Assembly (NCBI RefSeq): GCF_009928485.1
Contig: NZ_JAABNP010000021.1
Span: 1-64,000, forward strand
Direction: 5' to 3'
DNA from: Clostridium sp. C2-6-12
GTDB lineage: Bacteria > Bacillota > Clostridia > Clostridiales > Clostridiaceae
Length of the DNA stretch: 64,000 nucleotides
Numbering within the stretch: the stretch's first letter is position 1; every line of letters starts with the position of its first letter. Shown here piece after piece: positions 17,292 through 27,094 of the stretch. Position numbers and translations under genes: made by a program. Below the pieces are notes generated by a model, which had not been told where the DNA came from, did not search any database, and was given only the letters and a program-made list of their open reading frames with translations.

Positions 17292-17719
17292 AAGTTTTCA
17301 AGTATTTTATTAAGTAATCTAAAAAGCTCTTCACGCTCTTCAGTTGTGAAATTTTTTGTATATGACTTATCCACGTCTACAATAGTTTTTATGCATGGAA
17401 CACATAACTCTTGACCTTTTGGGGTAAGATAAAGTTTGAAATATCTTCCATCTTGAGGGTCTTTGATTCTATAGATAAGATTTTTATTCATCATTGTTTT
17501 TATTAGTGAGGTCACAGAAGGATTAGTTAAACCTAAGGCAATTTCTAAAGCTTTTTGGTTAATGCTTCCTTCTTCATGAGTATATAAGTACTCCATGACA
17601 ACTGCTTGAGTAAAAGTCACATCATATTCTTTTAGCATATCATTATGTTTTATAATAGCATGTTTATCTACTGTGTGGATTAAATTTCCTATTAAAATAT
17701 TTTCTTGTTTTGGATTCAT
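17288..17719 (-). CDS. MarR-family transcriptional regulator
   Basis: 143 aa with the winged helix-turn-helix of MarR proteins: recognition helix near residues 62-77 (LTNPSVTSLIKTMMNKNLI) and wing with the DPQDGRYFKLYLT motif (Asp-x-Arg type). The ribosome binding site GGAG is 8 nt before the ATG. It is divergent from the beta-glucoside PTS operon. Large palindromes lie in the shared intergenic region, one next to its own start and one over the PTS promoter, so it is probably an autoregulated repressor of that operon. Confidence 0.88.
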   Translation of the reverse strand: MNPKQENILIGNLIHTVDKHAIIKHNDMLKEYDVTFTQAVVMEYLYTHEEGSINQKALEIALGLTNPSVTSLIKTMMNKNLIYRIKDPQDGRYFKLYLTPKGQELCVPCIKTIVDVDKSYTKNFTTEEREELFRLLNKILENL

Positions 17720-17730
17720 ATTTGTTCTCC

Positions 17731-17762
17731 TAATATAAATAAATTGAAATCTATTTATATTA
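17731..17762. promoter_or_regulatory. Inverted repeat before marR
   Basis: TAATATAAATA (17731-17741) and TATTTATATTA (17752-17762) are perfect 11-bp arms with a 10-bp spacer, directly upstream of the marR ribosome binding site. The spacer length equals that of the operator at 17883-17938 although the sequence differs. A candidate autoregulatory site. Confidence 0.45.
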
Positions 17763-17882
17763 TAACATGTTTTGATAATTAATATAATAATTCTATATGA
17801 ATAGAATGCTATGTAAAATTAAAAATAAGCATAAACAGTTATAATTAAATAGATTTCGTTAAGAGTTGTTGAAAAAAATATT

Positions 17883-17938
17883 AAATACATTGTATTCTAT
17901 GTATTGACAAAAATAAATACATAGAATACAATGTATTT
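17883..17938 (+). promoter_or_regulatory. PTS operon promoter inside a 23-bp-arm inverted repeat
   Basis: Two perfect 23-bp arms (17883-17905 and 17916-17938) flank a 10-bp spacer. Each arm contains its own near-palindrome, AATACATTGTATT at 17884-17896 and AATACAATGTATT at 17925-17937, the size expected for one MarR dimer. A near-consensus promoter is embedded: TTGACA (17904-17909), 17 bp, TACAAT (17927-17932). Occupation of the sites would cover both -35 and -10, giving tight repression. Confidence 0.75.
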
Positions 17939-17943
17939 ATTCC

Positions 17944-18001
17944 TAAACGTTTTCTTGAGAAAATAAGGTATTAGAAAATAGAATATTTAATTACCGGTAA
18001 T
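17944..18001 (+). promoter_or_regulatory. Partial cre-like site and ACCGGT palindrome in the PTS leader
   Basis: CTAAACGTTTTCT near 17943-17955 resembles a catabolite-response element but misses several consensus bases. ATTACCGGTAAT (17990-18001) is a perfect 12-bp palindrome of the shape used by LacI-type regulators. Both lie downstream of the promoter, where bound protein would block elongation. Confidence 0.3.
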
Positions 18002-18077
18002 AATTAAATATAAGAACTTTTAATTATAGATCAAATAATATTATTGTGTGTAAATTTGTTTATTGTATTAATGTTAG

Positions 18078-19948
<1,871 letters not shown>

Positions 19949-19949
<1 letters not shown>

Positions 19950-21352
19950 TGAAGAAAAACTTTTTATGGGGTGGTTCTACCTCTGCATTTCAATATGAAG
20001 GTGGTGCAAATGAAGGCGGTAAGGGTGAATCTGTATATGATGTAATATCAAAAAGTGGAGAGATACAAATAGGTGATATAAAAATTCCATGTAATGCAGA
20101 TTATTCAACAACATCGGATTTTTATCATCACTACAAAGAAGATATAGCACTTATGGCAGAGATGGGATTTAATAGTTTCAGAATGTCGATTGCATGGACA
20201 CGAATTTATCCAAATGGTGATGATGCTAAGTATAATAAAGAAGGTGTTAATTTCTATAATAACGTGTTTAATGAATTGGTGAATCATGGTATACAACCAG
20301 TTGTTACATTATTTCATTGGGATATGCCACAAAGTCTTATTGATAGGTTTGATGGCTGGTACGGAATGGAAACTGTTAATGCTTTCGAAAGATATTGTAA
20401 AACATGTTTTGAGTTATTTGGTGATAGAGTTAAGTATTGGTTAACATTAAATGAAAATAATTTATCTAAATTATTACCATGCATGCATACTAGAACAAAG
20501 TTAAAAGCTGGTGATGAAAATTATGAAGAATTTTCAATGAAGGTTTATCATAATACTAATATTGCTCATTTTAAAGCAGCAAAACTATGCCATGAAATAG
20601 TTAAAGATGGAAAGATAGGATGTATGCTTGCAAGTTCAATAGCTTATCCAATGACTTCACATCCTAAAGATGTATTTGAAGCAACTAAGCATAATCAAGG
20701 GAAAATGTATGATTATTTAGATTTGTTAGTAAAGGGAAAATATAATCATAGAGAAACAGCTGAATTTGAAAAGGCAGGAGTTACAATTCATAAGGAAGAT
20801 TCCTTCGTTGAATTAGCAGCTGATTCTAATTCAAAGATTGATTTTATATCTTTCAGTTATTATTTCTCTATATGTATGCGCAGTGATGAAAATAAAGCTA
20901 ATGAAGATGCAAAGACTCTTCAGATAATGTATCAAGCTTATGAAAATCCGCTTTTAGAAAAATCAAGCTTTGGATGGACTATTGATCCTTTAGGTTTAAG
21001 AATTTTCCTAAATGACATATATGATAGATATAATTTACCTTTATTGTTAGTTGAAAACGGATTGGGTGTTGAAGATGATGTGTTAGAAACTGATGGTACA
21101 GTACACGATCCATACCGTATTGAATACTTAAGACAGCATATTAATGCAGTTAAAGATGCTATTGAAATAGATCATGTTGACTGTTTTGGATTTTTACCTT
21201 GGGGATGTATTGATTTATATAGCGCATCTGGTAATAGAAAAAAGAGATATGGCTTTGTTTATGTAGATTATGATGATAATTTCAAAAGATATAAAAAAGA
21301 CAGTTTTAATTGGTATAAAGAAGTTATAGCATCAAATGGAGATAAATTGTAG
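19949..21352 (+). CDS. 6-phospho-beta-glucosidase, GH1
   Basis: 467 aa, GH1 length. Acid/base Glu169 lies in TLNEN (the usual Pro after NE is Asn here) and nucleophile Glu369 in LLLVENGLG. The C-terminal SGNRKKRYGFVYVD matches the phosphate-binding loop of 6-phospho-glycosidases. It would cleave the phosphorylated beta-glucoside delivered by the preceding PTS permease inside the cell. The ATG overlaps the permease stop (TAATG), indicating translational coupling. Confidence 0.93.
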
Positions 21353-21384
21353 AAATAAATTTTGTAAAAGAGGAGTAATAGAAA

Positions 21385-21672
21385 ATGATTCTAAATATTA
21401 TTAACAATTATTTAAAAGAAGGCTGTAAAGAGGAATATCTTGAAGTAACAAAGAGATTTGCTAAAGATATGTTGGAAAATGAAAAAGGTTGTACAAGCTT
21501 TGAAATATATGAAGATGAACAATTAAAAGACAATGTAATTATGGTTATAAAATGGGAGAGTGAGGAAGATTTGAAGAATCATCAATCAGGTCCTATGTTT
21601 CCTAAGTATAAACCAGAGTTTAAACCGTTATTTATAAAAAATGAAGTACAAGTTTATAATTTAATTAAATAG
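21385..21672 (+). CDS. Antibiotic biosynthesis monooxygenase (ABM)-like small protein
   Basis: 95 aa, one ABM/YgiN-type ferredoxin-like domain (FEIYED, VIMVIKWESEEDLKNHQSGPMF). Such proteins act as quinol or aromatic monooxygenases, or as small regulatory enzymes. It is third in the PTS-GH1 unit (32 bp after GH1), so it may process an aglycone released from an aryl-glucoside. That is inference. A degenerate copy of its 3' end lies at 24052. Confidence 0.8.
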   Translation: MILNIINNYLKEGCKEEYLEVTKRFAKDMLENEKGCTSFEIYEDEQLKDNVIMVIKWESEEDLKNHQSGPMFPKYKPEFKPLFIKNEVQVYNLIK

Positions 21673-21718
21673 AACCTATATTGTTTGAATAAAATTTTAA
21701 TATTTAATAAGTGTATAC

Positions 21719-21760
21719 AGAAATGTTATCTAAAAAAGTTGCATTTTAGATAATATTTCT
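21719..21760 (+). terminator. Terminator of the PTS-GH1-ABM operon
   Basis: AGAAATGTTATCTAAAA pairs with TTTTAGATAATATTTCT (one mismatch) around a short loop. The flank is duplicated at 24141-24190. Confidence 0.75.
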
Positions 21761-21892
21761 CGATTTAAAAATACATTATAACTATAAGCATTTCAAGAAA
21801 AAGTATTATTTATCTATTAAATAAATTATCTAGTTAATGTTAACATCAGTTTGAAATCTATTTACAACGAATAATTTTGGGAGGTTCTATAG

Positions 21893-23188
21893 ATGGAAAA
21901 AATAATGAGCAAATTACAAAAAAATTTGACACCTATGGCAAATGCATTTGCTAGAAATAGAATTATGCAGGCAATTGGCGGAGGGTTTACTTCGTTATTA
22001 CCTATAATAATAGCTGGAGCTATATTCTCACTTTTAGCAGGGCTTGATATTGGGGGATATCAAGAATTTACTAAGAGCAAAGGACTCAATGATGTTTTTA
22101 ATGTTGCTGTAAACATGACTAATAATATTTTAGCTATATATGTAGTGTTTTCAATTGCATATAATATGGCAAATATATTGGATGTAAGTGGAAGTAGCCT
22201 TGTAGTTGGAGTGATATCATTGGTTAGTTTCATGATAGTAACGCCAGTTGCAACTATCAAAGGAGATAATAGAAACGTTTTATCTTATATTGATATGACA
22301 TACCTAGGAAGTAGAGGAATATTTACTGCAATTATTATAGCAATTTTGACAGCATACATATATTCAATATGTATAAAAAGAAATATTACAATTAAAATGC
22401 CAGCAGGAGTTCCTGAAATGGTGGAAAAATCATTTGCTGCAATTATTCCTACTATATTTATAATGATCATTTCTTTAACTATTTATTTTATATTTCATTC
22501 AACACAGTTTGAAAGTATTCATGGTTTTATTTATGGAGTATTAGGAGAAACTATTAAAACTCTTCAGGGTAGCATAATTACGTATATTGTACTTACTGCA
22601 TTAGCTGGTTTATTATGGTTCTTTGGAATTCATGGAGGAATGGTTGTTGGTCCGGTGATGTTTGTTTTATTTATGCAGCCTGCAATGGAAAATGTAGCTG
22701 CATATTCTGCAGGAAAACCATTACCAAATATGCTTACAATGGGATATGCAAATATCGCTTGTATAGGAGGTATTGGAAGTACTTTAGGTCTTGTAATTCT
22801 TATGCTTTTATTTTCAAAAAGTGGACATTTTAAGACGTTAGGAAAGCTTTCATTTCTTCCAGGTCTTTTTGCAATAAATGAACCTATAATGTTTGGGGCG
22901 CAAATAGTGTTGAATCCAGTAATGATAATTCCTTTTATTGTAGTGCCTATTGTTAATGTTTTACTTCCATATATATTAATGTACTTCGGTTTACTTGGTT
23001 ATCCAAGGATGCCTATAATTTCAGGAATGCCTGTATTTGTAGATGGATTTTTGCAGCTTGGATTTAAGGGGATTATTCTTCAATTTGTTCAGATTATTAT
23101 AAGTATGTTAATGTATTATCCATTTTTCAAGATGGAAGATGCAAGACATTATGATGAAGAGCAGATAGCAGCAGAAAAAGCAATATAA
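21893..23188 (+). CDS. PTS lactose/cellobiose-family EIIC component
   Basis: 431 aa, polytopic, typical EIIC of the CelB/ChbC family (ARNRIMQAIGGGFTSLLPIIIAGAIF at the start; the GIHG and NEPIMFG motifs of the sugar-binding loop at about 243-246 and 328-334). It forms the membrane channel for a disaccharide. No EIIA or EIIB gene is in the window, so it must borrow them. GGGAGG precedes the ATG. chbG follows after 14 bp. Confidence 0.9.
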   Translation: MEKIMSKLQKNLTPMANAFARNRIMQAIGGGFTSLLPIIIAGAIFSLLAGLDIGGYQEFTKSKGLNDVFNVAVNMTNNILAIYVVFSIAYNMANILDVSGSSLVVGVISLVSFMIVTPVATIKGDNRNVLSYIDMTYLGSRGIFTAIIIAILTAYIYSICIKRNITIKMPAGVPEMVEKSFAAIIPTIFIMIISLTIYFIFHSTQFESIHGFIYGVLGETIKTLQGSIITYIVLTALAGLLWFFGIHGGMVVGPVMFVLFMQPAMENVAAYSAGKPLPNMLTMGYANIACIGGIGSTLGLVILMLLFSKSGHFKTLGKLSFLPGLFAINEPIMFGAQIVLNPVMIIPFIVVPIVNVLLPYILMYFGLLGYPRMPIISGMPVFVDGFLQLGFKGIILQFVQIIISMLMYYPFFKMEDARHYDEEQIAAEKAI

Positions 23189-23202
23189 AGGAGGACAATA
23201 TT

Positions 23203-23955
23203 ATGAAAAAATTTCTTATACGTGCGGATGACCTTGGGTATTCAGAAGGTGTAAATTATGGAATTGCTAAAAGCGCAATTGAGGGATTGGTTGGTTCTAT
23301 TGGAGTAATGCCAAATATGGATTCAGTGAAACATGGATTAAAGCTTTTGGAAGGTCATAATTTTTGTCTTGGACAGCATACTAATATTTGTATTGGAAGG
23401 CCAATTACAGATCCGGAAAGAATTCCAAGCCTTGTAAATGAAAATGGTGAGTTTAAATCATCAAGTGAGTTTAGAACGGCTAAAGAAGATTTTGTAGATT
23501 TAAATGAGGTAATTATAGAAATAGAGGCTCAGTATAATCGTTTTGTTGAACTTACTGGACAGCAACCACATTATTTTGAGGGACATGCAGTAATGAGCAA
23601 AAATTTCTTTAAAGGACTTGAGATAGTAGCTCAGAAGCACTCGTTAAAGTATTCTGGAATATCCTTCGATGGAACACCAATTAGAATTGGAAGCACAGAT
23701 GTTCATATATGCCAAACTAATGGTATTAATCCAGATTACGATGCAGTAAAGGCGATCTATGAGGCTGTTGAAACAGCAGAAGATGATGGAACTTATTTAT
23801 ATGTATGTCATCCAGGATATCTAGATGAATACATATTAACTCATTCTAGTATGACTAGACCTCGCACGAAAGAGGTTGAAATGTTATGTGATACTAAAGT
23901 TAAGGAAATGCTTGAGAAATCAGGAGTAAAGTGCATTACTTATGATGATTTATAA
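23203..23955 (+). CDS. chbG: ChbG/YdjC-family carbohydrate deacetylase
   Basis: 250 aa. Metal-binding residues are seen in RADDLGYS (Asp8-Asp9 region), GQHTN and HYFEGHAV. ChbG removes an acetyl group from chitobiose or its 6-phosphate in enterobacteria. Here it is coupled (14 bp) to a cellobiose/chitobiose-type EIIC, which suggests import and deacetylation of an acetylated disaccharide. The exact sugar is not determined. Confidence 0.88.
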   Translation: MKKFLIRADDLGYSEGVNYGIAKSAIEGLVGSIGVMPNMDSVKHGLKLLEGHNFCLGQHTNICIGRPITDPERIPSLVNENGEFKSSSEFRTAKEDFVDLNEVIIEIEAQYNRFVELTGQQPHYFEGHAVMSKNFFKGLEIVAQKHSLKYSGISFDGTPIRIGSTDVHICQTNGINPDYDAVKAIYEAVETAEDDGTYLYVCHPGYLDEYILTHSSMTRPRTKEVEMLCDTKVKEMLEKSGVKCITYDDL

Positions 23956-23999
23956 AACAGTTGAATAATTAGCATAGTTCATTAAAATACAGTAGTGAA

Positions 24000-24032
24000 G
24001 ACATCTACCTAATAGTTATAGGTAGATGTTTG
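24000..24032 (+). terminator. Terminator of the EIIC-chbG unit
   Basis: GACATCTACCTA pairs with TAGGTAGATGTT around a 6-7 nt loop, with a short T-run. Confidence 0.75.
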
Positions 24033-24051
24033 AATATTGAGTTACGCTTGA

Positions 24052-24096
24052 TTATCTATAAAAAACGAAGTACACGTTTATAATTTGATTAAATAG
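24052..24096 (+). pseudogene. Relic of an ABM-like gene 3' end
   Basis: This segment still encodes the last 13 residues of the ABM-like protein in frame with its stop (IKNEVHVYNLIK against IKNEVQVYNLIK). The similarity continues about 100 bp into the 3' flank, through a matching terminator. The original is at 21630-21760. It has no start and no 5' part. Confidence 0.8.
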
Positions 24097-24140
24097 AGTT
24101 TGAATTATGTGGAATAAAAATTCAGTATTGTAAATATATA

Positions 24141-24190
24141 AAGAAATGTTATCTGAAAGAAAGCTTGTTTCAAATAACATTTCTTTTTTT
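24141..24190 (+). terminator. Terminator belonging to the ABM relic
   Basis: AAGAAATGTTAT pairs with ATAACATTTCTT, followed by TTTTTTT. It is stronger than the parent terminator at 21719 because of the longer T-tract. Confidence 0.75.
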
Positions 24191-24424
24191 ATGGCATTTT
24201 AAATTTAAATAATAATCTTAAATTATTTAATTGAATTTATAGATAGTAGATAGAATTAAAGATGTGCTATAATGAATTCAATTAAATAGCCAATTTAAAA
24301 TAGTGTAAAAAATTCATGTTAATAACAATAAACGTTAAATTATTATTAAAGCAGAAAAATAACAGAAGTCTTCTGGAAAGATTTAAATCGTAGAATTATA
24401 TTTAAAAGCATAGAAGGTGAGCAA

Positions 24425-26830
24425 TTGCTTAAAACAAATTATAATAAAGAAAAGATAATTTCGTATAATATACTAGCTAAACAAAAAGACGAAACGCATT
24501 TTCATAAAGATATTGAATTGATTTATGTATTAGAAGGTAATATGGAGATTAATGTTGAAGATGATATATATAATTTGAATGCTGATGATATTTTAGTCAT
24601 AAACCCAAGCAATAAGCATAGTTATAAATGTTCAGAAAATATATTGATAGGAAATTTCATTGTTTCATTTGAGAAATTAAGTTGCTTTGTTGAGATGGAT
24701 TCGATATTATTTCGGTGTAATTCAGTAATTGATAAAGAGAATTCTTTTGAAGAAGTTACAAAGGTAATCAAATTAATTATTAATAATTATGTAAAAGGTA
24801 AGGAAAAAGAAGAACTTTATGAGTATAGTTTATTTTATCAACTATTAGAGTTATTGACGAATAATTTTATGATAAATAAAGATATGAGTATGTTTTCTGA
24901 GAAAGAAAATAGAGATGGAAATAGAATTAACGAAATAGCAAATTATATAAGAAGGCACTATAATAAGCCTATAACACTTAATGATTTAGCTAAAAAATTG
25001 AATCTTTCAATTCCGTATTTATCCAAATATTTTAAAAATAACTTTGGTGTGAAATTTATAGACTATTTATATGATATTAGATTAAGGAATGCAATAGAAG
25101 ATTTATTAAATAATGATGCAACAATTAAAAACTCAGCGTTGGATAATGGATTTCCAAGCACTGTGGTATTCAATAAAATATTTAAAGCTAAATATAACAT
25201 ACCTCCATCAGTTTACATAAAGAAGATGAAAACTAATAAACAAAATATATGTGAAGAAATTGAGTTAAAAGAAGAGGAGATATTGGATAGACTTAAAAAC
25301 CTATTGTTAGAAAACAATATTTATGACAATTGGGGTTTAGTTCAAAACAAAAAGCACATAGTTATAGATATTAGAGAGGAAAGAGAATATGATAAAAGCT
25401 GGAATAAGATTATTAATATAGGAGCAGCAAGTGATTTGCTGGAATCAGATATACAGGAACATATGCTAATATTAAAAAATGAATTAAAGTATGAATATGT
25501 TAGATTTTGGAATATATTTGCAAACAATATGTACTTAGGTATAAATAATGATGAAGGAAAATATAATTTTGATAAAATAGATAAGGTTTTAGATTTTCTG
25601 GTAGAGAATAAAATAAAGCCATTTATTCAACTTAGACAAAAACCAAAAAGATTAAATAAAACAGAATATAATCATGTTATTATTGAAGATGAATCAATGG
25701 TGAATATAAAAGTTAATGAATGGAAAAATATTATAAAAAATTTTTCTAAACACATAGTCAATAGATATGGTATTGAAGAAGCTCAAACTTGGTGTTTTGA
25801 AATTTGGTGGGATGAAGATGTAAAATTAGATTTAGATTTTTATGATATTTTTAATATAGCGTACAAAGAATTAAAATTTTATATACCGAGTTGTAAGGTT
25901 GGAGGCCCTGAATTTACTGCAAATTATGGAGTTAAACAATTTATAAGCTACATAAAGGATTGGAAAAAAATTTTGGATAAATCGGATTATTTATCATTGA
26001 GTATTTTTCCATATGATATTGTGATTGAGAATGGAAATAAGTGTTTTATAAGGTCTATGGATGAAGATTTTATAGCAAATCAACTGAAAGAAATTGAAGA
26101 AGAACTAAAAAAAGAAGGATATAATAATAAGCAAATTTATATTACTGAATGGAATAATACTGTATCTGAACGGAATTATATGAATGATAGCTGTTATAAA
26201 GGTGCTTATATAATGAAGAATATAATTGATAATATTGATGATATAAATATTTTAGGATATTTTATTGGGTCAGATTTGTATTCACAGTTTTATGACTCTA
26301 ATAATTTATTAAATGGTGGAGCAGGTTTGATTTCTAAAAATGGTATAAAGAAACCAGCTTACTATGCAATAGAATTCATGAATAGACTAGGTGGAAAAAT
26401 TATTGATAAAGGTGAAAATTATATACTAACTACCAATAATGATAATGAGTATTTTATGGCATGTCATAATTATAAGCATTTCAACAAGGATTACTATTCA
26501 AAATCGGAAGATGAAATTAATCCCAAAGAGCAAGAGACTCTATTTAATGATTATAATAATTTATATTTAAATTTTGAACTTAAGAATTTATTAAATGGAC
26601 AATATAATGTGAAAATATACTCAATAAGTAGCCAAAATGGAAGCATATTAGATGAATGGATAAATATAGATGGAGATATTTCATTGGGCAAGGATGAATT
26701 AGATTATTTGAAAAGAATTTCAGCACCAAGATTAAAGCTGAAAAGGTGCACTGTAGAACAAAAGATTTTAAAGTTACCTATTGATTTAATACCAAATGAA
26801 TTTAGTATTATACACATTTATAGAGATTAG
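24425..26830 (+). CDS. AraC-type regulator fused to a GH39-like domain, copy 2
   Basis: 801 aa from TTG 24425 (AAGGTGA upstream). Same architecture as copy 1 and clearly its closest relative in the window: cupin (ETHFHKDIELIYVLEGNMEI), AraC HTH pair (about 168-270) and GH39-like domain (about 325-795). The acid/base site reads WWDE in place of WNEP, while the nucleophile motif is kept as ITEWNNT. It sits 264 bp before the GH3 gene, whose promoter region holds a box also found upstream of the Gfo/Idh operon, so it may act there. The GH39 part is again probably a sensor rather than an enzyme. Confidence 0.8.
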   Translation: MLKTNYNKEKIISYNILAKQKDETHFHKDIELIYVLEGNMEINVEDDIYNLNADDILVINPSNKHSYKCSENILIGNFIVSFEKLSCFVEMDSILFRCNSVIDKENSFEEVTKVIKLIINNYVKGKEKEELYEYSLFYQLLELLTNNFMINKDMSMFSEKENRDGNRINEIANYIRRHYNKPITLNDLAKKLNLSIPYLSKYFKNNFGVKFIDYLYDIRLRNAIEDLLNNDATIKNSALDNGFPSTVVFNKIFKAKYNIPPSVYIKKMKTNKQNICEEIELKEEEILDRLKNLLLENNIYDNWGLVQNKKHIVIDIREEREYDKSWNKIINIGAASDLLESDIQEHMLILKNELKYEYVRFWNIFANNMYLGINNDEGKYNFDKIDKVLDFLVENKIKPFIQLRQKPKRLNKTEYNHVIIEDESMVNIKVNEWKNIIKNFSKHIVNRYGIEEAQTWCFEIWWDEDVKLDLDFYDIFNIAYKELKFYIPSCKVGGPEFTANYGVKQFISYIKDWKKILDKSDYLSLSIFPYDIVIENGNKCFIRSMDEDFIANQLKEIEEELKKEGYNNKQIYITEWNNTVSERNYMNDSCYKGAYIMKNIIDNIDDINILGYFIGSDLYSQFYDSNNLLNGGAGLISKNGIKKPAYYAIEFMNRLGGKIIDKGENYILTTNNDNEYFMACHNYKHFNKDYYSKSEDEINPKEQETLFNDYNNLYLNFELKNLLNGQYNVKIYSISSQNGSILDEWINIDGDISLGKDELDYLKRISAPRLKLKRCTVEQKILKLPIDLIPNEFSIIHIYRD

Positions 26831-26838
26831 TGATTATA

Positions 26839-26899
26839 TACCCATATTAATATATGAGAATGCTATTAGAATAGGTATTCTCATATATTAATATGGGTT
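26839..26899. terminator. Long hairpin after AraC-GH39 copy 2
   Basis: About 23 bp of stem (ACCCATATTAATATATGAG and its complement, extended by AATGC/GTATT) around a short loop, ending in GGGTTTGTTG. Very strong pairing, modest T-tract. Confidence 0.7.
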
Positions 26900-26987
26900 T
26901 GTTGTATTTAAATAAAAGCAATATTAAAAATGAGTAGTATAATTTTTATCATATATTTAAATTTAAAAAATTATTTAGCATACATAA

Positions 26988-27051
26988 GTCAATAATAAAT
27001 GTAATTAAGTTAAATTAATTACATGACTGAATACGTTTAAATAACTAAAAT
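26988..27051 (+). promoter_or_regulatory. Shared box and -10 upstream of the GH3 gene
   Basis: GTCAATAA (26988) and TGAATACGTTT (27028-27038) are followed by TAAAAT (27046-27051). The same elements with identical spacing (40 bp between them, 18 bp to the -10) lie at 32197-32260 before the Gfo/Idh operon. No good -35 is present, so an activator is likely. Confidence 0.5.
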
Positions 27052-27094
27052 AAATGTATAAGAATTAAATAGAAAATAATGAGGTGTAAAATAA

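Noticed and set aside
22615..22833. A 72-codon open frame inside the EIIC gene
   Set aside because: Alternate frame of a well-supported membrane protein, with an odd Cys-rich composition.
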